A DNA stretch of 42,411 bases from Mesorhizobium sp. (GCA_004963905.1 SUGL01000048.1:1-42411), one strand, 5' to 3'; counted from the first letter of the stretch, positions 24,766 to 32,742 are shown. The notes: generated by a model not told the origin, from the sequence alone. A program made the numbers and translations.

Positions 24766-25697
24766 GCGGCGCGCCGGCGGTCGCCGCCCTCGACTGGGGC
24801 ACGACGAGGCTCAGGGCTTGGCTGCTCGACGGCGCGGGCCATGTGCTCGCGGAGCGGCGCGGCGACGACGGGCTGATCACCGCGCGCGAAAAAGGTTTTG
24901 CCAAGGTGCTGGAAGGCCATCTCGTGGCCATGGGCGCGCCGGAAGCCCTGCCCGTCATCATCTGCGGCATGGCGGGTTCCCGCCAAGGCTGGATCGAGGC
25001 GCCCTACGTCACCGTGCCGGCGCCGATCGGCGCCATCCTTGCCGGCGCCGCCCGCATCGAAAGCGAGCGCCGCGACATCCGCATCGTTCCGGGCCTCGCC
25101 CAGCGCCTGGCCGACGCGCCGGATGTCATGCGCGGCGAGGAAACGCAGCTTGCCGGCGCCGGTTTGCCGGCAAAGGGTCGCCATCTCGTCTGCATGCCGG
25201 GCACGCATTCGAAATGGGTCGCGGTCGAGGATGGCGCGGTCGCCGGTTTCGGAACCTGGCCGACGGGCGAGCTGTTTTCGGTGCTTGCCGCGCATTCGAT
25301 CCTGAAGCATTCGCTGGGCGAGCATCCGGCGCCGGTCGCGTCGGAAAGCCCGTTTTTCCGCCAGTGGTGCGGCCAAGCGCTGGGCGAGGGCGGCGACGTC
25401 ACCTCGAAACTGTTCGCGATCCGCGCCGCCGGGCTGCTGCAGGGTTTGAAGTCAGACGAGGCGGCGGCCTGCCTGTCCGGTCTCTTGATCGGCGGCGAGA
25501 TCGCTTCGGCCAAGCGCCGCTATGGCGCCAGCGAGGCGCCGGTGGTGTTGATCGCCTCCGGCGCGCTGGCCGCGCTTTACGGCGCCGCTCTTGGGCTTGC
25601 CGGCCTTGCCTTCCGCATCGTCGACGCGGATGAAGCGGTGCGCGCCGGCCTCGTCGAGGCCGCGCGCGAGAACGGCATGATTGGAGGTGTCGCGTGA
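24762..25697 (+). CDS. dgoK: 2-dehydro-3-deoxygalactonokinase
   Basis: A 311-residue DgoK-family kinase of the actin/hexokinase fold. It phosphorylates 2-dehydro-3-deoxy-D-galactonate with ATP to the 6-phosphate. The N-terminal phosphate loop reads ALDWGTTRLRAWLL, the family segment CGMAGSRQGWIEAPY follows, and MPGTHSKWV and FGTWPTGELFSVLA are characteristic of DgoK. The start is GTG at 24762, overlapping the dehydrogenase stop (GTGA), and the stop overlaps the GTG start of dgoA by four bases. A longer frame open from 24606 is antisense-like and rejected. Length is close to the usual 290-310. Confidence 0.93.
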   Translation: MSGAPAVAALDWGTTRLRAWLLDGAGHVLAERRGDDGLITAREKGFAKVLEGHLVAMGAPEALPVIICGMAGSRQGWIEAPYVTVPAPIGAILAGAARIESERRDIRIVPGLAQRLADAPDVMRGEETQLAGAGLPAKGRHLVCMPGTHSKWVAVEDGAVAGFGTWPTGELFSVLAAHSILKHSLGEHPAPVASESPFFRQWCGQALGEGGDVTSKLFAIRAAGLLQGLKSDEAAACLSGLLIGGEIASAKRRYGASEAPVVLIASGALAALYGAALGLAGLAFRIVDADEAVRAGLVEAARENGMIGGVA

Positions 25698-26332
25698 CGC
25701 AGACTGCGCCTTTTCCGAAATTGAAGCGCGGCCTCGTCGCCATCCTGCGCGGGCTGAAGCCCGGCGAGGCGGTGGCGATCGGCAAGGCGGTCCATGACGC
25801 CGGCATCGAGGCGATCGAGGTGCCGCTGAACTCGCCGGAACCGTTTGTCTCCATCGCCAGCATCGTTGAGTCGTTGCCCAAAACCGCGCTGGTCGGCGCC
25901 GGCACGGTGCTGACGGCCGCCGATGTCGATGCCTTGCACAAGGCCGGCGGCCGGCTGTTGGTCAGCCCCAACATCGATGCCGAGGTCATGGGCCGCGCGA
26001 TGCACCATGGCATGGTGACGATGCCGGGCGTGTTCACGCCCACCGAAGCCTTCCAGGCCATAAAGCTTGGCGCCTCGGCGCTGAAATTCTTTCCGGCGAG
26101 CGCGCTCGGCGCCGGCGGTATTGCCGCGGTCCGCGCGGTGCTGCCGGCAACGACCTTGATCGGCGCCGTCGGCGGCGTTTCCGACAAGGACTTTGTCGGC
26201 TACAAGGCGGTCGGCGTCAGCGTGTTCGGCCTGGGATCCAGTCTCTACAAGCCAGGCGCCGGCGTCGAGGACGTGGCGCAGCGCGCCCGCGCCGCGGTTG
26301 CCGCCTGGGACGAAGCCTTCGGAGGGCAATGA
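25694..26332 (+). CDS. dgoA: 2-dehydro-3-deoxy-6-phosphogalactonate aldolase
   Basis: A 212-residue class I KDPG/KDPGal aldolase. The Schiff-base lysine is in the ALKFFPAS segment, with the catalytic Glu in GIEAIEVPLNSP and the GAGTVLT and SPN segments of the family. It cleaves KDPGal to pyruvate and glyceraldehyde 3-phosphate, ending the De Ley-Doudoroff route. The PLNSPEP sequence is more DgoA-like than the Eda (KDPG) PLRTP form, and the kinase partner supports DgoA. GTG start at 25694 overlaps dgoK (GTGA); the TGA stop overlaps the ATG of the next gene by four bases. Confidence 0.93.
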   Translation: MTQTAPFPKLKRGLVAILRGLKPGEAVAIGKAVHDAGIEAIEVPLNSPEPFVSIASIVESLPKTALVGAGTVLTAADVDALHKAGGRLLVSPNIDAEVMGRAMHHGMVTMPGVFTPTEAFQAIKLGASALKFFPASALGAGGIAAVRAVLPATTLIGAVGGVSDKDFVGYKAVGVSVFGLGSSLYKPGAGVEDVAQRARAAVAAWDEAFGGQ

Positions 26333-27204
26333 TGGACAGCGTTTCGGTTCTCAGCGACCACATTTGCGAGCTCGGCGAAGGCCCGAGCTACGATCCCGCC
26401 ACCGACACGCTGTTCTGGTTCGACATCGTCAACGGCAAGCTTCTGGAAAAGCCGCTCGCCGGCGCGCTGAAAATCCATGATCTCGGCGTCATGGCCAGCG
26501 CCATCGCCGTCATCGACGATGCCCGCCAGCTGATCGCCACGGAAGTCGGCCTGCAGGTCAGGGACGTCAAGACCGGCAAGCTGACGCTGCACACGCCGAT
26601 CGAAGCCGACAATCCGCTTACCCGCTCCAATGATTCCCGCGTCCACCCATGCGGCGCCTTCTGGACCGGTACGATGGGCAAGGCCGAGGGCAAGAGCGCC
26701 GGCTCGATCTACTGGTTCTTCAAGGGCGAATTGCGCCGGCTGTTCTCGGACATCACCGTCTCCAATTCGATCTGCTTTTCCGAGGACGGAGCGATTGCCT
26801 ATTACACCGATACGGCGACCGGACTTCTGATGCGCGTCGCCTGCGATCCGGCGACAGGCCTGCCGACAGGCGAGCCGAAAGTCTTCGTCGATCATCGCTC
26901 GCAGAAAGGCTATGTCGACGGCTCGGTCGTCGATCGCGACGGCGTGCTCTGGAACGCGGTCTGGGGCGGCAAGGCCGTGAAGGCCTATTCGCCGGACGGC
27001 ACGCTGCTGCGCGAAATTCCAATGCCGGTGACGCAGCCCTCATGCCCCGCCTTTGTCGGCCAGAAAGGCGACCGCATCGCCGTGACGTCGGCTTGGAAGG
27101 GCAAGGACGAGAAACAGCGCAAGCTGGACCCCCAGGCTGGCATGACCTTCCTGCTCGACGTGCAGGTCAAAGGTCGCTTCGAGCCGCGCGTGCTGATCGC
27201 CTGA
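26329..27204 (+). CDS. SMP-30/gluconolactonase/LRE family lactonase
   Basis: A 291-residue six-bladed beta-propeller lactonase. The metal-binding glutamate is in GEGPSYDPATDTLFWFDI, the conserved Asn and Ser in TVSNSICFS, and the Asp in KGYVDGSVVDRDG. In this operon it would hydrolyse the galactonolactone made by the upstream dehydrogenase to the acid, with KDGal formation left to a dehydratase not seen here. The start at 26329 overlaps the dgoA stop; a second ATG is one codon later and would begin at 26332. All four genes overlap by four bases, a strong sign of a single translation-coupled operon. Confidence 0.9.
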   Translation: MMDSVSVLSDHICELGEGPSYDPATDTLFWFDIVNGKLLEKPLAGALKIHDLGVMASAIAVIDDARQLIATEVGLQVRDVKTGKLTLHTPIEADNPLTRSNDSRVHPCGAFWTGTMGKAEGKSAGSIYWFFKGELRRLFSDITVSNSICFSEDGAIAYYTDTATGLLMRVACDPATGLPTGEPKVFVDHRSQKGYVDGSVVDRDGVLWNAVWGGKAVKAYSPDGTLLREIPMPVTQPSCPAFVGQKGDRIAVTSAWKGKDEKQRKLDPQAGMTFLLDVQVKGRFEPRVLIA

Positions 27205-27255
27205 GCGGCTGGCGGATTATCGCCCGGCCCGGTCGGTTTCCCGCAAGCCAGCCGC
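27205..27255 (+). terminator. Possible hairpin after the galactonate operon
   Basis: GCGGCTGGC (27205-27213) and GCCAGCCGC (27247-27255) form a 9-bp inverted repeat with a 33-base loop directly after the lactonase stop. There is no T-tract, so a terminator role is uncertain. Confidence 0.3.
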
Positions 27256-27302
27256 GCCAGCCATGCGATGGTAGCGCCTGATTTGCCGGAGACGTCCATT
27301 CC

Positions 27303-28361
27303 ATGCCGCACAGCCAGCCGACGCTGATTCTCGTCCATGAGTCGGAGAAGGCTTGTTTCGACCGGCTCGTCGCCGATGGCTATCCGGCGGAACGCGCCGC
27401 CGAGATCTCGTCCTATCTGGCGCAGTCGACCGATCTCGCGCCCGAATTCGGCCAGCTCGCCGCCGCCTGCGAAAAGCGCGGTCTCGCCTTCATGGCCGTC
27501 GAGCTGGACGATGCGGCTGCGGCGCTGGCGAAGGCCGATCCGCAGGCGACGCTGGTCTGGACGCTGACCGACGGCGTCGCCTATTTCCGCGGCGGCGCCG
27601 CGCCCGCCATGGCGCGGCTGAACGGGCTGCGGACGATCGGCGCCGACGATTCGCTGTTCGCGCTCTGCCAGGACAAGTTCCGCTCCGGCGCCGTGCTCGG
27701 CGCGCTCGGCCTGCCGGTGCCGCCCGCCGGCCTGGCGCGCAACGGCACGTGGCTGGTCGAGGCGCCGGCCTCGGCTGCCGGCTGGTTCGTCAAGCCCAAC
27801 CGGCTCGGCGCCAAGATCGGCATCTGGCCCGATTCGCGCATCACCGATCTCGGCCATGCGCTGGAGCTTAGCCGGCGCGTCTTTGCCCACTACCGCGACG
27901 ATGTCGTCGTCCAACCCTATGTCGCCGGCCGCAACGTGCGCGCGAGCTTCCTGGGGCTGAAGCAGGAAACCGGCGTCGAGGCGCTCGGCGTCGCCTTCGT
28001 CGAGTCCGGCGCCGACTTCCAGACCATGGCCGACTCGATGGCGCTCTATGGCGACACCGGTCAGGCCGCCAGGGACGCCGGCATCTATGCCGAGCCGGAA
28101 CTCGAGCCGGTCGCCACCAGCCAGCCGGCGGCCGATCGGGCAATCCGCGTCTTGGCGCAAAAGCTGATCGCCGGGCTCGGCCTGAGGGATGTCTTCTCGG
28201 TCGATCTCAGGGTCGAGGCGGACGACACCGTCCATCTCATCGAGTTCGAGGTCTGTCCCGGTCTGCCCTGCTTCGATTTTCGCGACTATTGCCGCAGGCA
28301 GTGGGGGCTGAGCCTTGCGGACGCCATGGCCGTGACGGCGGTGAACCGGCTGAGGTCGTGA
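27303..28361 (+). CDS. ATP-grasp protein related to D-alanine-D-alanine ligase
   Basis: A 352-residue ATP-grasp fold protein. The central and C-terminal parts resemble Ddl: GWFVKPNRLGAKIGI (ATP-grasp Lys), VVVQPYVAGRNVRASFLG, and the metal/ATP segment VFSVDLRVEADDTVHLIEFEVCPG ending in PCFDFRDYC. The N-terminal domain (VWTLTDGVAYFRGGAAPAMARLNGL) is Ddl-like but lacks the usual D-Ala specificity sequence in a form I recognise. It therefore probably ligates a carboxylate to an amine with ATP, with substrate unknown. It follows the dgo-like operon by 98 bases, preceded by CCGGAGA. No amino acid racemase, efflux or synthetase neighbour supports a more exact name. Confidence 0.75.
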   Translation: MPHSQPTLILVHESEKACFDRLVADGYPAERAAEISSYLAQSTDLAPEFGQLAAACEKRGLAFMAVELDDAAAALAKADPQATLVWTLTDGVAYFRGGAAPAMARLNGLRTIGADDSLFALCQDKFRSGAVLGALGLPVPPAGLARNGTWLVEAPASAAGWFVKPNRLGAKIGIWPDSRITDLGHALELSRRVFAHYRDDVVVQPYVAGRNVRASFLGLKQETGVEALGVAFVESGADFQTMADSMALYGDTGQAARDAGIYAEPELEPVATSQPAADRAIRVLAQKLIAGLGLRDVFSVDLRVEADDTVHLIEFEVCPGLPCFDFRDYCRRQWGLSLADAMAVTAVNRLRS

Positions 28362-28369
28362 CACTCATG

Positions 28370-28598
28370 ATTGGCTGAGACCTGCCAGCTTTGTCATTCC
28401 AGGGCGAAGCAAGGAGCGAAGCGACGCGGCGCAGACCCTGGAATCCATGCCGTTACCTCGGCCGTGGAGTGCAGCGGAGCAGAATTCTGGACCGTAGCGG
28501 CGCGTGAAGTCACGGAATGGATCCTCGGGTCTGCGCTGCGTCGCTTCGCTCCTTGCTCCGCCGGTGGATGACGACACAAGAGGGGCGTTTCGGCCAAT
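28370..28598. repeat. Palindromic intergenic element, copy 3 (full length)
   Basis: A 229-base palindromic element starting with ATTGGC at 28370 and ending with GGCCAAT at 28598. The outer arms GTCATTCC (28393) and GGATGAC (28566) and the inner runs AAGGAGCGAAGCGACGC and GCGTCGCTTCGCTCC (about 28411-28427 and 28538-28552) pair across a central loop. It lies between two convergent genes, the ATP-grasp gene (plus) and the DUF1330 gene (minus), where it could act as a bidirectional terminator. Confidence 0.88.
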
Positions 28599-28627
28599 TT
28601 CCAAAGTGCCAACCCTGCGCCGAGTCT

Positions 28628-28915
28628 CTAAACCCCCTCGACCAGCACGATCTCGCCGTCGGCTACCTTCTGGCGGATGGCGACGGCACGCTGATATTCC
28701 GGCGAGTGGTAGCACTCATGCGCTGCGGCAAGCGATTCGAACTCGATGATCACGTTGCGCGCCCGGCCTGGCCCCTCGGCCTTCTCATGCTCACCGCCGC
28801 GCGCCAGGAATTTCACGCCGAAACGATCGAAGGCGAGCTTGGCGGCGGCGACATAGTCCTTGTAGCCCTCCGGGTCGCGCACATCGACGCGGGCGATCCA
28901 ATATCCCTTTGGCAT
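28628..28915 (-). CDS. DUF1330 family protein
   Basis: A 95-residue single-domain protein of the DUF1330 family (ferredoxin-like alpha-beta fold related to dimeric monooxygenase-like domains). It begins MPKGYWIARVDVRDPEGYKDY and has the typical FESLAAAHECYHSPEYQ segment near residue 58-75. No catalytic residues can be assigned and the function is unknown. AGGGAGA precedes the ATG at 28915. It lies 33 bases downstream of pyrF on the same strand, so it is probably cotranscribed with pyrF and the FMN reductase gene. Confidence 0.88.
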   Translation of the reverse strand: MPKGYWIARVDVRDPEGYKDYVAAAKLAFDRFGVKFLARGGEHEKAEGPGRARNVIIEFESLAAAHECYHSPEYQRAVAIRQKVADGEIVLVEGV

Positions 28916-28948
28916 TCTTTTCTCCCTGTTTATTTCGCGCAGACCAGC

Positions 28949-29647
28949 CTATGCCGAGCACATTTCGGCCAGGATATCCTCGGCCGCCGTGCGCCGGTCC
29001 GGCGCCGCGACGATCGGCCGGCCGACGACGAGGTGGCTGGAGCCGTTGCGGATCGCCTGCGCCGGCGTCACGACGCGCTTCTGGTCGCCGTGGTCGCTGC
29101 CCGCCGGCCTTATGCCTGGCGTCACCACCGCCATGTCGGGCCCGACGATCCGCCGCACGGCGGAAGCCTCCTCGGCCGAGCAGACGATGCCGCCCATGCC
29201 GGCATGCAGCGCCTGTTCGGAGCGCCGCAGAACCAGCGTGTGCGGATCATATTCGTAGCCGGCATCGATCATGTCCTGCTCGTCCATCGAGGTCAGCACG
29301 GTTACCGCGAGCAGGCAGAGATCGCTGCCCTTGGCCGCCTCGACCGCCGCCCTCATGGCCTTGGGATAGGCATGCAGCGTCAGCATCGAGACCCCCATCC
29401 TGACGATGTTCTCGACCCCCTTGGCCACCGTGTTGTCGATGTCGAGCAGCTTCATGTCGAGGAAGACCTTGGTGCCGCCGCTCACCAGCTCGCGGGCGAA
29501 ATCGAGCCCGCCGGCAAAGGCGAGTTGGTAGCCGATCTTGTAGAAGGAGACGACGCCTTCGAGCTCGCGCACCGCCTTCTCGGCTTCCTGTAGCGTCGGC
29601 ACGTCGAGGCCGACGATCAGCCTCTCTTGCATGGACTTGGCGCGCAT
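28949..29647 (-). CDS. pyrF: Orotidine 5'-phosphate decarboxylase
   Basis: A 232-residue OMP decarboxylase, which makes UMP in the last step of pyrimidine synthesis. The catalytic tetrad is in DMKLLDIDNTV, the substrate loop is in VVTPGIRPAGSDHGDQKR, and the phosphate site ends in LVVGRPIVAA. Length matches the bacterial group 1 form. Start choice: MRAKSMQERLIVGLD at 29647 leaves an 17-base gap to the upstream gene; MQERLIV at 29632 is also possible, while an open frame to 29719 would overlap that gene. The DUF1330 gene follows by 33 bases. No other pyr genes are close. Confidence 0.96.
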   Translation of the reverse strand: MRAKSMQERLIVGLDVPTLQEAEKAVRELEGVVSFYKIGYQLAFAGGLDFARELVSGGTKVFLDMKLLDIDNTVAKGVENIVRMGVSMLTLHAYPKAMRAAVEAAKGSDLCLLAVTVLTSMDEQDMIDAGYEYDPHTLVLRRSEQALHAGMGGIVCSAEEASAVRRIVGPDMAVVTPGIRPAGSDHGDQKRVVTPAQAIRNGSSHLVVGRPIVAAPDRRTAAEDILAEMCSA

Positions 29648-29664
29648 GGTCTCGACCGGATGTA

Positions 29665-30261
29665 TCAGGCCTCGATCCGCACCGACAGCATGCGCGAGGT
29701 TTCGATCAGTGTACGGCATAGGCGCTCCATCGATTGCTGCAGTCTGGCGTCGCGGAATTGTCCGTCCTCGGCGAAGGCCTCATTGGCGCGGGAAACCGAG
29801 CATTCCGGCGTGATCACTTCCATCTGGCAGCGCACCAGCACCGCGCGCAGATGGTTGATGCAGCGTATGCCGGCAAACTTGCCCTCCGACGAGGAGCAAA
29901 GGCCGGCAGGCTTGCCGTAAAGCGGCCTGAACGAGCGGCTGCCGTCGCGCCGAAGCCGGCTCACCCAGTCGATCGAATTCTTCAAAAGCGGCGGGATCGA
30001 GCCGTTATATTCGGGCGTCGCGATCAGAAGCCCGTCATGATCGGCGATTTGCCGGGCGAGCTTCACGGCGTTTTCGGGAATGCCTTTTTCCTTCTCGAGG
30101 TCCTCGTCCATGATCGGCAGCGGATAGTCGCCGAGCGAGATGCGCGTCACCTCGGCGCCCTGCATGGCGAGCTCCTTCTGCGCCACGTCGGCCGTCCGGC
30201 CGCTGAACGCGCCGGTGCGGACCGAGCCGGCGAAGACGAGGATTCTTGGGATCACTGCCAT
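29665..30261 (-). CDS. NADPH-dependent FMN reductase family flavoprotein
   Basis: A 198-residue flavodoxin-like protein of the NADPH-dependent FMN reductase family (SsuE/ChrR/ArsH-related). The FMN phosphate loop is in VFAGSVRTGAFSGRTAD and the flavin-binding segment is TPEYNGSIPPLLKNSIDWVSR at about residues 75-95. It likely reduces FMN, quinones or an electrophile with NADPH; the substrate is not clear. The start at 30261 (MAVIPRILVFAG) follows AAGGGTGG and is preferred to a longer frame from 30294. It is the first gene of a three-gene minus-strand block with pyrF and DUF1330, bounded on both sides by copies of the palindromic repeat. Confidence 0.88.
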   Translation of the reverse strand: MAVIPRILVFAGSVRTGAFSGRTADVAQKELAMQGAEVTRISLGDYPLPIMDEDLEKEKGIPENAVKLARQIADHDGLLIATPEYNGSIPPLLKNSIDWVSRLRRDGSRSFRPLYGKPAGLCSSSEGKFAGIRCINHLRAVLVRCQMEVITPECSVSRANEAFAEDGQFRDARLQQSMERLCRTLIETSRMLSVRIEA

Positions 30262-30337
30262 TGGCCACCCTTGTTCTCGGACAGGTACAGCCAAGGGGAG
30301 CGCAAATCAACGAGCCGGGGGCAGAAAACGTCGAAGG

Positions 30338-30564
30338 ATTGGTCGCGGCCTACGAACTTCGTCATCCACGGGCGAAGCAGCCGCGAAGCGGCGTCGCGAA
30401 GACCCGAGGATCCATTCCGTTACCCCGATCGTAGAGCGCGGCGGAGCAGAATTCTGGATCGTCGCGACGTTTCGAAGTCACGGAATGGATCCTCGGGTCT
30501 GCGCCGCGTCGCTTCGCCCCTTGCTCCGCCCGTGGATGACGAAGTGACTGGCGTTCAGGCCAAT
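30338..30564. repeat. Palindromic intergenic element, copy 4 (full length)
   Basis: A 227-base element from ATTGG at 30338 to CCAAT at 30564, with outer arms GTCATCCACGGG (30361 on) and CCCGTGGATGAC (30529-30540) and inner arms containing GGATCCATTCCG and CGGAATGGATCC. It differs in base detail from copies 1-3 but has the same length and loop, including GGAGCAGAATTCTGGA. The rest of this gap of 357 bases (30262-30337 and 30565-30618) shows nothing I can name. Confidence 0.87.
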
Positions 30565-30618
30565 CGCTGAGGACGGCTGTCACCACCGGCGACGGTCGAA
30601 GACTTTCGCGCGGAGAAA

Positions 30619-31224
30619 CTAATGCGCCTTGCGCCGGTAGATCCACAGCTGCGTCGGCGGAATGTTGCGGATGATGAAGTCGAAATGCTTGACCGTGTAG
30701 TCGCCGCGGCCGGGCGGGATCGGCGACATCGGGCCGTAGGTCAGCTGCACGATCGGCCGGCCTGCGGGGATGCGGTCGAGCAGGCTTTCGATGTAGGCGA
30801 TGCGCTGGGCGACGGGGAAATTGAGCAGCGGCACGCCGGAGACGACGGAATCGAAAACCATGTCGCGCTTGTCGCCGAGCGTGGCGTCGAGATTGAAGGC
30901 GTCGCCCTCAATGATGTTGACGCGCGGATAGAGCCGGCGCAGATGGCGCACGAAGTCGGTCGAATATTCGATCGCGTAGAGGTTTTCCGGCTTCACGCCC
31001 TGGGCCAGGATGGCGCGGGTGATGACGCCGGTGCCGGGTCCGACCTCCAGCACCGGCAAGCCCGATTTCGGGTTGACGATCGAGGCCATCTTGCGAGCGG
31101 TGACGGAACTGGTGGGAACGATGGAGCCGACCGCTTTCGGCTTGTCGATCCAGCCTTTGAAGAACTTCAGCTCGTCGTCGAATTTTTCCGCCAGCGCTTT
31201 GCGCAACCCGGGACCACGTGCCAT
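30619..31224 (-). CDS. pmtA: Phospholipid N-methyltransferase PmtA
   Basis: A 201-residue SAM-dependent methyltransferase of the rhizobial PmtA type. PmtA successively methylates phosphatidylethanolamine to phosphatidylcholine. The N-terminal FDDELKFFKGWIDKPKAVG and IVPTSSVTARKMA segments are typical, followed by the SAM motif VLEVGPGTGVITRAIL, the acidic loop IEYSTD, the GDAFNLD segment, and the C-terminal NIPPTQLWIYRR. The start at 31224 (MARGPGLRKAL) follows GAGGAGAG. Phosphatidylcholine is important for host interaction in rhizobia and agrobacteria. It lies downstream of dnaJ across two short palindromes. Confidence 0.92.
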   Translation of the reverse strand: MARGPGLRKALAEKFDDELKFFKGWIDKPKAVGSIVPTSSVTARKMASIVNPKSGLPVLEVGPGTGVITRAILAQGVKPENLYAIEYSTDFVRHLRRLYPRVNIIEGDAFNLDATLGDKRDMVFDSVVSGVPLLNFPVAQRIAYIESLLDRIPAGRPIVQLTYGPMSPIPPGRGDYTVKHFDFIIRNIPPTQLWIYRRKAH

Positions 31225-31328
31225 GCGAGCTCTCCTCAACGCTCCCCGACCGCTACTTATCAGCTAGGTGGAACAAGGCAAGGCGTCAACGTGGCATAAG
31301 GTGTTGATGACCCATGGGAATGTCGCCA

Positions 31329-31433
31329 ACGCAAGTCGCCCAAAAGTGTGAAGCGGTTTTGGGATAACGACTTGCGTCAGGAAAACCCAAGTCGCCCAAA
31401 AGTGTGAAGCGGTTTTGGGATGACGACTTGCGT
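31329..31433. repeat. Two tandem copies of a short palindrome with AAAAGTGTGAA core
   Basis: Copy a spans 31329-31377 and copy b 31389-31433. Each has CAAGTCG or AAGTCG facing CGACTTG with an inner CCCAAAAGTGTGAAGCGG and TTTTGGGAT region; CCCAAAA pairs with TTTTGGG. The two are separated by 11 bases. A third member lies at 42360-42408 and a diverged one at 36799-36842. They sit between dnaJ and pmtA and are not coding. Confidence 0.85.
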
Positions 31434-31444
31434 CAAAAAACACG

Positions 31445-32575
31445 TCAGCGGTCGCCAAAGGACTCGAAAAAGTCCTTCATGCGGGCGAAGAAGCCGCTCG
31501 ACTGGGGCGAGTTGTCCTTCGAGGAGAGCTGCTCGAACTCTTCCAGGAGTTCGCGCTGGCGGCGCGACAGGTTCTGCGGCGTCTCGACCGCCGTCTGGAT
31601 GTAGAGGTCGCCGACATTGGGCTGCCGCAGCACCGGCATGCCCTTGCCCTTCAGCCGGAACTGGCGGCCGTTCTGGGTGCCTTCCGGCACCTTCACCTTG
31701 GTCTGCGTGCCGTCGAGCGTGGTGACCTCGAACGAGCCGCCAAGCGCGGCGGTCGTCATCGAGATCGGCACCTTGCAGTAGAGGTCGGCGCCGTCGCGCT
31801 GGAAGAATTCGTGCGGCTTGACCGCGAGGAAGATGTAGAGATCGCCCGAAGGGCCGCCGCGCAGGCCGGCTTCGCCCTCGTTGGCAAGCCGGATGCGGGT
31901 GCCGTCCTCGATGCCGGCCGGGATGTTGACCGACAGTGAACGCTCCTCGGTGACGCGGCCCTGGCCGGCGCATTTCGGGCAGGGGTCCTTGATCGTCTGG
32001 CCGCGCCCCTGGCATTGCGGGCAGGTGCGCTCGATCGAGAAGAAGCCCTGTGTTGCCCGCACCTTGCCGTGGCCGTGGCACATGGCGCAGGTGACCGGCT
32101 GCGTGCCGGGCTTGGCGCCGCTGCCGGAGCATTCCGAGCAGGAAATGGAAGCCGGCACGCGGATCTGCGCCGTCTTGCCGGAGAATGCCTCCTCGAGCGA
32201 GATTTCCATGTTGTAGCGCAGGTCCGCCCCGCGCTCGCGGCCGCCCGACGAACGGCGCTGGCGGCCGCCCATCATGTCGCCGAAAATGTCCTCGAAGATG
32301 TCGGCGAATCCGCCGGCGCCGAAGCCGTGCGCCGCGCCGTTCATGCCGCCCTGCTCGAAGGCGGCGTGGCCGAAACGATCATAGGCCGCGCGCTTCTGCG
32401 GGTCCTTCAGCGTCTCGTAGGCTTCGTTGATTTCCTTGAACTTGTGCTCGCAGGCATGATCGCCGGGGTTGCGGTCGGGATGGAACTGCATGGCGAGCTT
32501 GCGGAAAGCGCTCTTGAGCTCCTTGTCGTCGGCGCCTTTTTGCACGCCCAGCGTTTCGTAGAAATCAGCTTTCAT
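31445..32575 (-). CDS. dnaJ: Molecular chaperone DnaJ
   Basis: A 376-residue type I J-domain co-chaperone. The J-domain spans residues 1-70 with the HPD tripeptide in MQFHPDRNPGD, then a G/F-rich region (GGMNGAAHGFGAGGF, FGDMMGG). The zinc-binding domain has four repeats: CSECSGSG, CAMCHGHG, CPQCQGRG and CPKCAGQG. The C-terminal substrate-binding domain follows. DnaJ stimulates DnaK ATPase and delivers substrates. ATG at 32575 follows GGGAAAAA. It lies 317 bases after dnaK with a terminator and palindromes between, so dnaJ probably has its own promoter although none was recognised. Confidence 0.98.
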   Translation of the reverse strand: MKADFYETLGVQKGADDKELKSAFRKLAMQFHPDRNPGDHACEHKFKEINEAYETLKDPQKRAAYDRFGHAAFEQGGMNGAAHGFGAGGFADIFEDIFGDMMGGRQRRSSGGRERGADLRYNMEISLEEAFSGKTAQIRVPASISCSECSGSGAKPGTQPVTCAMCHGHGKVRATQGFFSIERTCPQCQGRGQTIKDPCPKCAGQGRVTEERSLSVNIPAGIEDGTRIRLANEGEAGLRGGPSGDLYIFLAVKPHEFFQRDGADLYCKVPISMTTAALGGSFEVTTLDGTQTKVKVPEGTQNGRQFRLKGKGMPVLRQPNVGDLYIQTAVETPQNLSRRQRELLEEFEQLSSKDNSPQSSGFFARMKDFFESFGDR

Positions 32576-32742
32576 TTTTTCCCGCGGTCCGGATGCTCAA
32601 TGTCTTCAAGCATTGTTGCGTCGTTTGCCGGCACGTTGTTCGATTTAGGAGCGATGCTGCCCGGATGCCAGAGCCGAGCCGGGCTCACGCCATGTTTTTC
32701 CGTCACTTTTTAGGCCGGCCCCGCACTTTTTCAGCGAAGGTT

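Noticed and set aside
28371..28749. Short reading frames across palindromic elements (also at 9001-9270, 23521-23842 and 30140-30646)
   Set aside because: Their similar peptides arise from the shared repeat sequence read in several frames; they start without ribosome-binding sites and have no independent support as genes.
31329..31433. Tandem repeats considered as a small CRISPR array
   Set aside because: Only two units, imperfect and palindromic, with an 11-base gap rather than unique 30-base spacers, and no cas genes nearby.
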